A DNA stretch of 64,000 bases from Candidatus Methylomirabilota bacterium (GTDB taxonomy: Bacteria > Methylomirabilota > Methylomirabilia > Methylomirabilales > Methylomirabilaceae): positions 610,577 through 674,576 of the forward strand of contig PQAM01000010.1 of NCBI GenBank assembly GCA_003104975.1. Direction: 5' to 3'. A model generated the notes under the pieces. The model was not told where the DNA came from. It was given only the letters and a program-made list of their open reading frames with translations, and did no database searches. Below, one piece after another: positions 38,272 through 47,319 of this stretch (positions within the stretch are counted from its first letter, which is position 1; each line of letters starts with the position of its first letter). Position numbers and translations under genes: made by a program.

Positions 38272-39407
38272 AAGTGACAATCTCGGTTCTCGGCGCTTTC
38301 CAGGCGTATCAGCTCGCTAATCAGATCGAGAAACTTGGCGTATTGCGCCGGCTTTATACGTCAAACGCTAGGGTGACAGATAGAGTACCTCGTAGTAAGG
38401 TCTGGAATTTCTGGCCCATTATGGGTGCGCATTATGCGGCCTCAAGAGTAGCAGGACTAGACCTGTCGCTGAGGGCGTCGCAGATGTTCGACTTCGTGGT
38501 TGCCAAAATGCTACATATTGGCGATATCGCTCAGGACGACGTATTTCACGGGTGGGCGAGCTTCTGCGCTCAGAGCTTTGCCGTCGCAAACCGGCGCGGC
38601 TACAAGACCATTGTCGATCGCGCTTGTCCGCATATCCGCTTTCAACAGGAGCTGCTTCGAGAGGAGGCGGACCGACAAGGTCTCGGCTTCCCAGAGGATG
38701 GATTCGCTGTCGCTGATCGAATGCTGGAGGAGTACGAATTGGCACACTTTATTGTCGTACCCTCGCGATACTCTTATGACAGCTTTATTGCGCATGGTGT
38801 TGACCCTCGCAAGCTTCGCATTGTACCGCTGGGAGTCGAGCAGACCGAGTTTCAGCGAAGGCGTCGGGACCAAGCTGAAAAGGTGCGAGTTCTTTTTGTG
38901 GGTGGAAACCCTCTCCGGAAAGGACTACGAGATCTCCTTGAGGCATGGCATCGTTTACGCCTACCCGGGGCCGAGTTGCTCATCCGCGGTACCGTCCCTC
39001 CGGAGCTACGGGGGCTCGCGACTCATAGTACTATTCGGATCGTACCAAAGCTTTCGAAAACCGAGCTTTGGGAACTGTATCGTAGCGCCGTCTTCTTTTG
39101 TCTGCCGTCTGTCGATGACGGTTTTGGGATGGCGGTTCTCGAGGCAATGGCCTATGGCCTTCCGGTTATCATAACGGAAAATGTTGGGGCTAGAGACCTG
39201 GTTCGTCGCGGCGTTGACGGTTTTGTAGTGCCGGTTGGTGATGTGAGCGCTCTCATGGAAAAATTGGAGTTCCTGTATCTTCACGGAGAGGTGCGCGAAT
39301 CGATGGGTCAGGCAGCCTTTGAGAGGGCCGGCGAGTTTCCGTGGTCGAAGTACGCTGAGTCAATGACAGCGGTATACCGTGAAGTGCTAACCTCGACCGT
39401 ACGGTAA
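38268..39407 (+). CDS. Glycosyltransferase family 4
   Basis: The protein has 379 residues from the ATG at 38268, which overlaps the stop of the methyltransferase gene. It begins MKVTISVLGAFQAYQLANQI. The C-terminal half has VRVLFVGGNPLRKGLRDLL, RIVPKLSKTELWELYRSAVF, then FCLPSVDDGFGMAVLEAMAY with the E-x7-E type motif and GLPVIITENVGARDLV. This is the usual GT-B nucleotide-sugar domain. Substrates are unknown. Confidence 0.9.
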   Translation: MKVTISVLGAFQAYQLANQIEKLGVLRRLYTSNARVTDRVPRSKVWNFWPIMGAHYAASRVAGLDLSLRASQMFDFVVAKMLHIGDIAQDDVFHGWASFCAQSFAVANRRGYKTIVDRACPHIRFQQELLREEADRQGLGFPEDGFAVADRMLEEYELAHFIVVPSRYSYDSFIAHGVDPRKLRIVPLGVEQTEFQRRRRDQAEKVRVLFVGGNPLRKGLRDLLEAWHRLRLPGAELLIRGTVPPELRGLATHSTIRIVPKLSKTELWELYRSAVFFCLPSVDDGFGMAVLEAMAYGLPVIITENVGARDLVRRGVDGFVVPVGDVSALMEKLEFLYLHGEVRESMGQAAFERAGEFPWSKYAESMTAVYREVLTSTVR

Positions 39408-39423
39408 GTCAGAGACGAGGACT

Positions 39424-40314
39424 GTGGTGTCGCGTGTTTCTGTACTCATTCCGAACTGGAACGGCGCTGCCGATACCATAGAGTGCCTCGAGTCTCTGGC
39501 GCGGCAGGATTGTGGACCGAATGCGATGGAGGTTCTTGTCGTCGACAACGGGTCGGTTGATGGCTCGATCGAGCTACTGCGCGAGAAGTTAGCGGCGTTG
39601 CACCGATGCTTCAGGCGGGCAGTTCTCATCCCCCTCAAAGAGAACCTGGGCCCGGCTGGTGCCTACAACGCCGCCTATGACGCCGTATCAGCAGACTGCT
39701 CCGCAATACTTCGACTGGATAACGATGTCGTATTGCCGCCAAATGCGATCAGTTGTCTCTTGGCCAGACTTGATACCAACATGGATGTGGCAGCCGTAGG
39801 GTGCCGCATCATTTCCGATGATCGGTCGCACCGTATGGAGCACCACTTTGGGGCCATGATTGTTGACTGGTGGCGAGGTCGGACTGCCGTTGTCTATCCC
39901 CAGGATGACCTTGTGTGTGATGGAGTGGCTGGATGCGCCATGCTCATTCGACGAGCGGCATTGGCGAACCTTTCGTTCTTCTTCGATTCGTCACGCTTTC
40001 TTGCTAACGAGCTCGAGTTATGCCTGCGACTCAAAAACTGTGGATGGAAGATCCTCTACACGCCAAATATTGAAATCTATCATAAAGGGGCGCGGTCGTC
40101 GAATAAAGTAACCCGCCTTATCGACTACGAAGCTCGGAGGGATGGGGTCCTCGTACATCTGCAGTACAACAGGGGGCTTCGCCGCTCTTTCTGTCTATTG
40201 GGCTTGGCTGTCCGTGGCGGTATTAAGTATTTGCGAGGTCAGCCGATTACGTTTCAGGCGCTGGTAGCGGCGGTAAGATACTATCGAGCGGCATCGAGAG
40301 AGGTGCGACCGTGA
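39424..40314 (+). CDS. Glycosyltransferase family 2 (rhamnosyltransferase-like)
   Basis: The protein has 296 residues from a GTG at 39424. It begins VSVLIPNWNGAADTIECLES, then VLVVDNGSVDGSIELL and the metal site LRLDNDVVLPPNAI. The WNG and DNGS patterns are those of GT2 enzymes of the rhamnosyltransferase/WcaA type. The membrane association is weak. Its stop overlaps the start of the next gene by four bases. Confidence 0.88.
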   Translation: MVSRVSVLIPNWNGAADTIECLESLARQDCGPNAMEVLVVDNGSVDGSIELLREKLAALHRCFRRAVLIPLKENLGPAGAYNAAYDAVSADCSAILRLDNDVVLPPNAISCLLARLDTNMDVAAVGCRIISDDRSHRMEHHFGAMIVDWWRGRTAVVYPQDDLVCDGVAGCAMLIRRAALANLSFFFDSSRFLANELELCLRLKNCGWKILYTPNIEIYHKGARSSNKVTRLIDYEARRDGVLVHLQYNRGLRRSFCLLGLAVRGGIKYLRGQPITFQALVAAVRYYRAASREVRP

Positions 40315-41246
40315 CGGCAAGAGGGAGCGCAGCGTGTCCGCTCTGCGCTAGTACGACAGCGGCCCTAGTAACGATGGGGCGAGACCGGTCATTCGGCAAT
40401 TCGGGAGCATTTGCGATCCAGCAATGTGGCGCTTGTCATGTGATGTATTTGACACCTCGAGCGCCCATCGACGCTGTATTAGCCTACTATCATGGCGCCG
40501 GTGATACCGTATCGTGCCGTCTTACCTCGGGGTGGACCCGCTGGCTCGAAAGCACACCCTTCAAGAGGCGGATGCGCCGAATCAACGGGGAAATCTCTGA
40601 GTTTGTTAGCGGGGGTACGCTGCTCGATGTCGGTTGTGGCCGTGGTGAGTTCCTCTTCGGCATGAGTAAATACAGACAATGGACATTGCGCGGTCTAGAG
40701 ATGAATCCCAGTCTCGCGCAGTTCGTGACAGAGATGTTTTATGTCCCCGTTCTCACCGGACGGCTGGATCAGGTGTTGCCGGGAAGCGTGACGTACGATG
40801 TGATAACCCTGTGGGACGTGTTCGAGCACCTGAGCGATCCAGACGATGCTCTTGGTCGTCTAAAGGAAAGTCTGAGTCGGGACGGCCTTCTTATTATTAA
40901 GATGCCCAATCCGGAGTCGCTCGGCGCAAGTCTTTTTGGCGCATGCTGGTCTGGGTGGGGCGTCCCACAGCATTACTTTACCTGGCCGCCGAATGTGTTT
41001 GAGGCATTTGTCCAAAAGCGAGGTCTGAGGATCGTTCGAGGTAGGTATCTCTACGGGGCCTACAGCGACTTCATAACCTCGGTTAGCTTTGCCCTGCATG
41101 GGATCTTCCGGGAGCGAGTACGGAAATTGCTTACGCGGGTCCTTTCGCTGCCGCCATTCATGATTGGGTTGTCCCCATTCATGGCGCTGGAACGCGCTTT
41201 AGGCCGGCCATCGAGCGTGACATATTTCATTCAGCATGCTGAGTAA
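40311..41246 (+). CDS. SAM-dependent methyltransferase with N-terminal zinc-ribbon-like motif
   Basis: The protein has 311 residues. A CPLC near residues 7-10 and CGAC near 42-45 form a likely zinc site. The SAM motif GTLLDVGCGRGEFLFGM near 100-116 and the later LWDVFEHLSDPDDALG near 164-179 mark a Methyltransf_23-type enzyme. The C-terminal region is hydrophobic. Genes of this type are common in polysaccharide clusters, where they modify sugars. It overlaps the flippase gene by 11 bases. Confidence 0.88.
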   Translation: MTARGSAACPLCASTTAALVTMGRDRSFGNSGAFAIQQCGACHVMYLTPRAPIDAVLAYYHGAGDTVSCRLTSGWTRWLESTPFKRRMRRINGEISEFVSGGTLLDVGCGRGEFLFGMSKYRQWTLRGLEMNPSLAQFVTEMFYVPVLTGRLDQVLPGSVTYDVITLWDVFEHLSDPDDALGRLKESLSRDGLLIIKMPNPESLGASLFGACWSGWGVPQHYFTWPPNVFEAFVQKRGLRIVRGRYLYGAYSDFITSVSFALHGIFRERVRKLLTRVLSLPPFMIGLSPFMALERALGRPSSVTYFIQHAE

Positions 41247-42813
41247 TCCCTCTGCACAAACCAACACGGAGTCCATTATCACCCTACCGGCTCGCAAACA
41301 GATGTACTCCCAAATCGCTTTGGGCACGTTAACGGGGCTTGTTCACTCCGGCTGTCTGGCATTAATCGGCGTTGTTCTTTCTCCAATCCTCATCAGTCGA
41401 TTGGGTGTGGCAGGGTATGGGACGTGGGTCTTCCTCACATCCCTCACAAGTTACCTAAATCTTTTTGAACTCGGGCTGAGTACGGCCCTGGCAAAACTCT
41501 GGGGTGAGTACAGGTCGACGCCGGACCTGCCACGACTGAAGTCGGGCGCAACGTCTGCAATCACGCTCCTCACGGTGATTGGCGCCCTGGCTGTCACTAT
41601 GACGTTCGTTGCAGCTCGAAGATGGCCGGATACACTTACTCTCCTACCGTATTTTACTGTCGGTACGATATTGATGCTCTGGGGTGAGCCGATAGCTGGC
41701 ATCCTACGAGGCCTGGATCGGCCACACTGGGTCAACCTAACGGGCACCGCGTCAACTATCTTTAATGCCGGACTGATCGTTTGGCTCCTGCTTGTGGGCT
41801 GGGGATTAGAAGCATTAGCGCTGGCGCTGGTTGCATCGTCAGGCCTGCGTCTAGTCAGCCTCGCTGTCCTGCTTCGGCAAGCTATACCTGGTGGACGACT
41901 GTTCCACAGGCCGAACTTAGGAATTCTCCGCGAGATGCTGAAGTTGGGAGCGACCGACCAGATTACGCGCGTCTGGGTCGTTGTCATCTCGCCGACAAAT
42001 CGCATTGTGCTTTATAGCATCCTGGGTAGTTCAGTTCTTACAGCGTATGACCTGGGAAGCAGACTTGTATCCGCGATAGCTCTGATTCCTGCCGTCATGC
42101 TGCCAACGCTTTTGCCCGCCTTTTCTCGCTTGGGACGGGACAAGGACGCGGTCGGCATCGATAATCTGCTCCGTCGAGCCACACGGTACATGGGTCTGAT
42201 GAGTCTGCCGATTTGTGTGTTCCTCCTCGTCTTCGCCGATCCAATTGTAACAGCATGGATTAGCTGGCCGTCCCCAGACATCGCACTGGCTACGCGTATC
42301 TTGCTCGTGGGGGCGTTTATAAATCTTATGACCGGCCCCTTTGCTCAGATGCTACTCGGCTTAGGACGTCCATCGCTCTGCGTCAAAAAAATCATTATTG
42401 GGTGTGTATTGGGGCTGTCCGTACCAACCGTACTGGCCGTTATGCTTGGACTGTCCGGATTCCTGATTGGTGAAAGCCTTGCCGCCGCCGTACCGGCCAT
42501 TATATTCCTGTGGATGTTCAGGGGTATGACCGGGTTCGCGGCTCTGCAGTTCATTATGCGCACCACATGTCGAATCACGCTCGCTCTCATACCCCCGATC
42601 GGACTTCTGCTCCTTGTCTATCGAATCACACTATTCGATCCCGCATGGCGATCGTTATGGGCGTGGTGTTGGTTGTTTGCGGTGTTCTTGGCGGGCGGCT
42701 TGGCAACTTTCTGGCCCACTGGGGTGCTGACGGTGGAGGAGATTGGCAAGCTGTTCTGGACGCTTCGCCTTCCGCGCCTTCTGCCTCGGTTGAATCAGCG
42801 GAGCGGCCAGTGA
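41236..42813 (+). CDS. Oligosaccharide flippase, Wzx-like (MOP superfamily)
   Basis: The protein has 525 residues with about 12-14 membrane segments. The N-terminal region GTLTGLVHSGCLALIGVVLS, then RLGVAGYGTWVFLTSLTSYL and FELGLSTALAKLWGEY, matches polysaccharide flippases. It would move lipid-linked repeat units across the inner membrane. It lies directly before the polymerase gene, whose GTG start overlaps its stop. Confidence 0.88.
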   Translation: MLSNPSAQTNTESIITLPARKQMYSQIALGTLTGLVHSGCLALIGVVLSPILISRLGVAGYGTWVFLTSLTSYLNLFELGLSTALAKLWGEYRSTPDLPRLKSGATSAITLLTVIGALAVTMTFVAARRWPDTLTLLPYFTVGTILMLWGEPIAGILRGLDRPHWVNLTGTASTIFNAGLIVWLLLVGWGLEALALALVASSGLRLVSLAVLLRQAIPGGRLFHRPNLGILREMLKLGATDQITRVWVVVISPTNRIVLYSILGSSVLTAYDLGSRLVSAIALIPAVMLPTLLPAFSRLGRDKDAVGIDNLLRRATRYMGLMSLPICVFLLVFADPIVTAWISWPSPDIALATRILLVGAFINLMTGPFAQMLLGLGRPSLCVKKIIIGCVLGLSVPTVLAVMLGLSGFLIGESLAAAVPAIIFLWMFRGMTGFAALQFIMRTTCRITLALIPPIGLLLLVYRITLFDPAWRSLWAWCWLFAVFLAGGLATFWPTGVLTVEEIGKLFWTLRLPRLLPRLNQRSGQ

Positions 42814-44321
42814 GGGCAGCGTCATACAATCGCGTTCGGTTGGCTAGGTCGCCTTGGCGATTTCTGGCTATCTTGACTTTCTTACTTGTCGGTCTGGTCG
42901 CGGTATTGGTGATGACAAATCTTCTGGACGACGTCGTCTCTGTATTCATCCTGGCATCCATGTTGGTGATGTTGTCGATTCCTTTCGTACAAGGATACGC
43001 GCGCGGCGACTTCTGCCTTTTTGAGCCTGTGAACGTTACCGCCATTGTGTTCTTACTCGCTTACCCGTTTCAAGTGCTGTACGGCCTCGCCTTCTCTAAC
43101 TATTCAGTGCCGTCGGTCCTTAGGTACTTGGAGGATCCAGAACTCCTGCGCCGAGGACTCTTGTATTGCGCGATCGGGTTCGGCATTTACTTTCTTGCGT
43201 ATTATCGGACACCTCGGGTTATCCTTCAGATCTGGAGTCACCCGTCGCCCAATAGCGATGTGCACATCTCCGAATGGCGGATCATAGCGGTGTTCCTTAT
43301 CGGCTGGTTATTCCGGGTCGTAATGATTGTCACCGGGAACTTCGGAACGTTCTATACATGGTCCGGGTATGATCCGAATACCGCTACGCTCTTGTGGATC
43401 CTATCGCATCTCATATGGTTCGCCTATATCCTCGCGTGGGTCACCTGGCTTCAGACGCCGACACGTCGGACCGTGCTTGTACTGGTTCTCGCTTTGACGC
43501 TGGCAGAGGGAGGGTATCATCTTGTTATTTCGGCGAGCAAAACCTTCCTCGCCTATCTGTTCCTGTTTCCGATCATGGCCTTTTCACTCGTCAGACGTAG
43601 GATCTCCTCTGTTGCCATTCTCGCATTTGCTGTGACGCTCGTCTTCTTTGTATTCCCGTTTATCGCCAACATCCGCCTCCTGCACGGCGATTGGAAACCT
43701 GAGAGCGGTAACCTTGCGGGCCAGGTCGAGGTAGCGTGGCAGGCAGCGAAAAACACTATCGATCATTTGCACGAGTCAGCGACGCAAGATGTTGTAGAGT
43801 CCACCATTGGGCGATGGCACGGCTTTCAGTCGCTCGCGGTGATTGTGGCTGAGGTACCGGATCAGATTGATTATCTATATGGGCGCGACGCTTTACTCTT
43901 ACCTTTTGCATTGATTCCACGTGCCATTTTTCCTTGGAAGCCGGAATCACAAGGAGGTGAGGTCTTTTCGTCTCGAATCTATCAGGGCGGTGCGGCTGTG
44001 AGCCCATATCCGATTGGCGAAGGATATCTTAACGGCGGATTGGTGGGGATCATAGTGTTAATGGCCATTCTCGGATGTCTTCAGCGGTGGTATTACAGTA
44101 GCTTTTATAAGCCTAGGGAGGGGAGACCATTCGTACTCGCCGCGTATATCTATCTATTTTTCACTATGAGCAACTTTGATTCCTCGCTGATCGTTGGTTA
44201 TGTAGCACTGGTTCAGAACGTAGCGATTGTGGCGCTGATATTTTTCCTTCTTTTTCGACCGATGGGGACTCGGGGAGGCGAATTTCCTTCACCATCGATT
44301 GCAGATCGAGACCATAAATAG
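42810..44321 (+). CDS. O-antigen/exopolysaccharide polymerase, Wzy-like
   Basis: The protein has 503 residues with a GTG at 42810 overlapping the flippase stop (GTGA). A longer frame back to 42510 lies wholly inside the flippase gene. It is strongly hydrophobic with about 11-12 membrane helices and one larger periplasmic loop with RLLHGDWKPESGN and IFPWKPESQGGEVFSSRIYQ. This architecture fits Wzy-type polymerases, which show little sequence conservation. The call rests on topology plus the place next to wzx. Confidence 0.72.
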   Translation: MRAASYNRVRLARSPWRFLAILTFLLVGLVAVLVMTNLLDDVVSVFILASMLVMLSIPFVQGYARGDFCLFEPVNVTAIVFLLAYPFQVLYGLAFSNYSVPSVLRYLEDPELLRRGLLYCAIGFGIYFLAYYRTPRVILQIWSHPSPNSDVHISEWRIIAVFLIGWLFRVVMIVTGNFGTFYTWSGYDPNTATLLWILSHLIWFAYILAWVTWLQTPTRRTVLVLVLALTLAEGGYHLVISASKTFLAYLFLFPIMAFSLVRRRISSVAILAFAVTLVFFVFPFIANIRLLHGDWKPESGNLAGQVEVAWQAAKNTIDHLHESATQDVVESTIGRWHGFQSLAVIVAEVPDQIDYLYGRDALLLPFALIPRAIFPWKPESQGGEVFSSRIYQGGAAVSPYPIGEGYLNGGLVGIIVLMAILGCLQRWYYSSFYKPREGRPFVLAAYIYLFFTMSNFDSSLIVGYVALVQNVAIVALIFFLLFRPMGTRGGEFPSPSIADRDHK

Positions 44322-44597
44322 TTGAGCGGGCCAGCCGATGCTTTAAAGGCAATAGGCCGGATTATTGAAGCTTGCATAAGTAATGGAAAACGAACCGGAC
44401 ACCTATCCGTTCAGCCTGAACTTGTCGAAGGCCGTTCCGTTCATGGTTCGACTGGCTCACCACGAACGGAAATGAGAAATCAACACCGTGCATTACTTAT
44501 GCAAGGATCAATAGATCAACATGGGTAGCTTTGAATCGACGTCGCTGGGTCGTCCTGGTTCCGTAGGAATATCACATACAGCGGTAAGTGGGGATGT
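44322..44597. other. Intergenic gap inside the polysaccharide cluster
   Basis: There is no gene in these 276 bases. They are mostly filled by the inverted-repeat-bounded element at 44363-44513. Confidence 0.6.
44363..44513. mobile_element. 151-bp element with terminal inverted repeats (MITE/REP-like)
   Basis: The left end (44363-44385) and right end (44491-44513) are inverted repeats of 23 bases with two mismatches. CTTGCATAAGTAATG at 44371-44385 pairs exactly with CATTACTTATGCAAG at 44491-44505. Inside, 44406-44472 is a second palindromic unit with AACTTGTCGAAGG and GGTTCGACTGGCTCACCACG, a pattern known from widespread intergenic repeats. No reading frame is present. The element splits the polymerase gene from the next glycosyltransferase gene. 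Confidence 0.65.
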
Positions 44598-45740
44598 ATG
44601 ATGAAGGCCCTTCACCTGTCGCCGTCTTTCTACCCTGCCCACGTCTACGGCGGGCCTATCGAGTCGCTGTATCAGCTCTGTCGGCACCTGGCTCATAATG
44701 GATGCAAAGTGCGTGTACTAACAACCGATGCAAACGGGGCGCATAGGTCTCTGGAGGTCGAGAAGGAACGAGAGGTTGAATTAGTTGATGGCCTGTACGT
44801 CCGCTATTGCCGCAGACTGGCGCGACATTCGGTGTCGCCAATGCTTGTGCGGCTTCTGCCTTCATATCTTCGCTGGGCCGATGTTGTACATCTCACGGCT
44901 GTCTACTCATTTCCGACGATTCCAACTCTTTTGGCTGCTAGGCTCTATGGCAAACCGGTCGTCTGGTCGCCACGCGGAGCACTACAACGCTGGCGGGGTT
45001 CAAGTCGGCTCCGAGCTAAGGCCGTGTGGGAATGGGCGTGCAGGTTAACGGCGCCAGGGCGCGTGATACTTCACACGACCTCGAACGAGGAAGCGAAAGA
45101 AAGTGTGGAGAGAGTTCGTGGTATTGAGGCGTTCGTTCTTCCCAACGGAGTTGAGATCCCAGAGAAGATAAGGCGTGTCGATAGAGACGGGACCCTTCGG
45201 CTCGCGTATCTTGGCCGTCTGCATTCAAAAAAAGGTATTGAAAACCTCCTTGCGGCCTGCCACCGTCTTTCACTGGAAACACACCTTGACTGGTCACTGA
45301 CGATTGCGGGGGGCGGGGAGACCGATTACGTGGCAAGCCTGAATCGGCTCATTGGTGAACTGGAACTCTCACCGCGGGCCATGATGATCGGCGAAGTCAC
45401 TGGCGAGTCCAAGACGCGTCTCTTTGAGCGGGCAGACGTCGTTGTGGTTCCGTCTTACACGGAGAACTTCGGGATGGTGGTCGGAGAGGCCCTCGCTCAC
45501 GGTGTACCAGTCATCGCGAGCCGGGGTACCCCTTGGCGGCGCCTGGAGGAGACCAGATCTGGCCTCTGGGTCGACAATACCCCAGACTCGCTGGCTGCTG
45601 CCATCGAGTCGATCGGTCGGATGTCTCTTTGCGAAATGGGGGTAAGAGGGCGGAGTTGGATGCAGCGAGAATTCTCCTGGGAGCAGCGAGCAACCGAGAT
45701 GACCGATATTTACTCGAGGCTCATCAATGGCCCTACGTGA
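44598..45740 (+). CDS. Glycosyltransferase family 4
   Basis: The protein has 380 residues and starts at the ATG at 44598 (tandem ATG-ATG). KALHLSPSFYPAHVYGGPIE near 3-22 is the donor-domain N terminus. LRLAYLGRLHSKKGIENLLA, MMIGEVTGESKTRLFERADV and VVPSYTENFGMVVGEALAHG, with the E-x7-E motif, give a typical GT-B C-terminal domain. It is the first gene after the inverted-repeat element. Confidence 0.92.
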   Translation: MMKALHLSPSFYPAHVYGGPIESLYQLCRHLAHNGCKVRVLTTDANGAHRSLEVEKEREVELVDGLYVRYCRRLARHSVSPMLVRLLPSYLRWADVVHLTAVYSFPTIPTLLAARLYGKPVVWSPRGALQRWRGSSRLRAKAVWEWACRLTAPGRVILHTTSNEEAKESVERVRGIEAFVLPNGVEIPEKIRRVDRDGTLRLAYLGRLHSKKGIENLLAACHRLSLETHLDWSLTIAGGGETDYVASLNRLIGELELSPRAMMIGEVTGESKTRLFERADVVVVPSYTENFGMVVGEALAHGVPVIASRGTPWRRLEETRSGLWVDNTPDSLAAAIESIGRMSLCEMGVRGRSWMQREFSWEQRATEMTDIYSRLINGPT

Positions 45741-45805
45741 GCCCTATGCTGCCGTGTTACGGTTGCGCGACGCCGCTGGAAGTCGATGATGATGATGGCA
45801 GAGAA

Positions 45806-46243
45806 ATGAAGATCTGTATCGTGTCATCGTGTGGTGGCCACCTCGCGGAGGTACGAGCATTGAGACCGGCTTACGAACAGTATGACCACTTTTATGTCCT
45901 GAACAACCGGATTCTACTACCGGAGGACATGAAGGGCAGGACGTACTTCATCCGCCATTCCGAGCGCGACTGGCTATTCATGGTCAATCTGTGGGAGGCG
46001 TGGCAGATTCTACGACGAGAGCGCCCACGGTTAATCCTAAGCACGGGGGCTGGACCGATCGTCCCGTTCGCGCTCGTGGGCAAACTCCTTGGCGTCCGCA
46101 CCCTGTTCATCGAAACTGCCGCGCAGGTGACGGAGCCATCCCTCACCGGCCGAGTGATGTATCACCTGGCCGATAGGTTTTTCTATCAGTGGAAGACGTT
46201 AGCGCGTCATTTTCCGCGCGGAGTCTATGGGGGGCTGGTGTGA
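45806..46243 (+). CDS. PssD/Alg14-like glycosyltransferase membrane partner
   Basis: The protein has 145 residues from the ATG at 45806. An upstream in-frame extension to 45533 overlaps the previous gene and is not family-like. MKICIVSSCGGHLAEVRALR is the classic start of PssD/EpsE/Cps14F proteins, which anchor a split GT-B enzyme at the membrane as Alg14 does. LSTGAGPIVPFALVGKLLGV near 70-89 is the hydrophobic donor-side strand. It works with the next gene product. Confidence 0.9.
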   Translation: MKICIVSSCGGHLAEVRALRPAYEQYDHFYVLNNRILLPEDMKGRTYFIRHSERDWLFMVNLWEAWQILRRERPRLILSTGAGPIVPFALVGKLLGVRTLFIETAAQVTEPSLTGRVMYHLADRFFYQWKTLARHFPRGVYGGLV

Positions 46244-46742
46244 CGTGACATTCGTGACGGTCGGTAACCCTAAGCAGGGTTTCGGCAGGCTCCTCGATGC
46301 GGTTGAAGACCTTGCCGGGAAAGGCGTATCAGTCCCGGTGCCAGTCTTCGTTCAGGCTGGACACAACGTCGATTTTCGGCCGGTGTACTGCGAGTGGACA
46401 AGTTTCCTGTTGGCGGAAGAGTTCCAGCGACGAATGGCGCAGTCAGATCTGATCATCACCCATGGGGGTGCGGGAACGCTTCTCCATGCACTCCGACTTG
46501 GTAAGGTGCCGGTAGTCATGCCGCGCAGGAAGAAGTACGGAGAGCATGTCAACGATCACCAGGTGCAACTCGTAGAGGCTTTTGCCTCGGATGGATGGAT
46601 CGTACCGGCCTACGAGCCGGAAGACCTCCCGGTCGCGATCGCTAAAGCACGTGAGTGCGGGAGACGGAATGGGCCACGGTCGCCGTCGCGCATGGCAACG
46701 CTCGTCGGGCAGGCTATCGATGAGTTGATCGGCCCAAAATGA
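46227..46742 (+). CDS. PssE/Alg13-like glycosyltransferase catalytic partner
   Basis: The protein has 171 residues from the ATG at 46227, overlapping pssD. A GTG at 46245 gives the more family-like start VTFVTVGNPKQGF. The nucleotide-sugar site SDLIITHGGAGTLLHALRLG followed by KVPVVMPRRKKYGEHVNDHQ is that of Alg13/PssE. Together with the PssD-like protein it would form one two-part glycosyltransferase. It ends the one-directional cluster. Confidence 0.9.
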   Translation: MGGWCDVTFVTVGNPKQGFGRLLDAVEDLAGKGVSVPVPVFVQAGHNVDFRPVYCEWTSFLLAEEFQRRMAQSDLIITHGGAGTLLHALRLGKVPVVMPRRKKYGEHVNDHQVQLVEAFASDGWIVPAYEPEDLPVAIAKARECGRRNGPRSPSRMATLVGQAIDELIGPK

Positions 46743-46782
46743 GAGGACGATGTAATGTCTGCCGCCACTTGGTCATCTGTTC

Positions 46783-46820
46783 GAGGAGCCGATGCATTAT
46801 CGGTTGGCGAGGCAGTTGGC
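46783..46820 (+). repeat. 38-bp direct repeat, left copy beside VapBC
   Basis: It begins GAGGAGCCGATGCATTAT and ends GCAGTTGGC. The copy at 47626-47663 differs at two positions only. Both copies run on into G-rich sequence and a heptamer array. The vapBC pair lies between them. Confidence 0.8.
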
Positions 46821-46828
46821 TGGGAGGG

Positions 46829-46863
46829 AAGTAAGGAGTCAGGAGTAAGGAGAGGAGAGGAAC
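46829..46863 (+). repeat. GTRAGGA-type heptamer array A
   Basis: Degenerate tandem heptamers (GTAAGGA, GTCAGGA, GTAAGGA, then GAGGAGAGG) lie between the polysaccharide cluster and vapC. This is one of six arrays between 46.8 and 51.1 kb. Confidence 0.65.
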
Positions 46864-46911
46864 GAGGGGTAACGGGTTGGCAGGGATGGGCGGGCGGGAA
46901 GATGAAGAGGA

Positions 46912-47319
46912 TTAATGGCGCCTGAGCTTTTCGATGGCAACGATCCCTTTGAGTTGGAGCAATTCTGGGTCTCCGGTCAGTAACGTGCCATGGACATCTT
47001 GTGCCGTCACGACGGCAAACGCATCTGCGTAGGAAAGGGAATAGTGAATCTTCAGTCGTGCGGCCTGCATCACCGTCTGCGGCTTTGGCGATACGATGGT
47101 GAGGGGAAGGTGTTGCAGTTCTTGAAGGGTCTCCTCGGCGGCTTGCTCACCTTTGCGTCTTCCTATTCTGTAAAACACCTCACCCACATTGATAAGGGAC
47201 GCGAAAAGGGTAACATGGTGGGTTGCGGCTTCTTTCAGGACGACTCTGACTCGGGATGCGGCTGGTTCCTCGCGTTGCAGATACGCGAGGATGGCCCACG
47301 CATCAAGAACGGTCTTCAC
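46912..47319 (-). CDS. vapC: PIN-domain ribonuclease toxin, VapC family
   Basis: The protein has 135 residues. The four acidic PIN residues are visible: D6 in VLDAWAIL, E47 in NVGEVFYR, D99 in SYADAFAV and D117 in LLTGDPEL. VapC toxins cleave tRNA or rRNA and are held inactive by VapB. It overlaps the antitoxin gene by 17 bases and lies downstream of it, the usual order. Confidence 0.88.
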   Translation of the reverse strand: MKTVLDAWAILAYLQREEPAASRVRVVLKEAATHHVTLFASLINVGEVFYRIGRRKGEQAAEETLQELQHLPLTIVSPKPQTVMQAARLKIHYSLSYADAFAVVTAQDVHGTLLTGDPELLQLKGIVAIEKLRRH

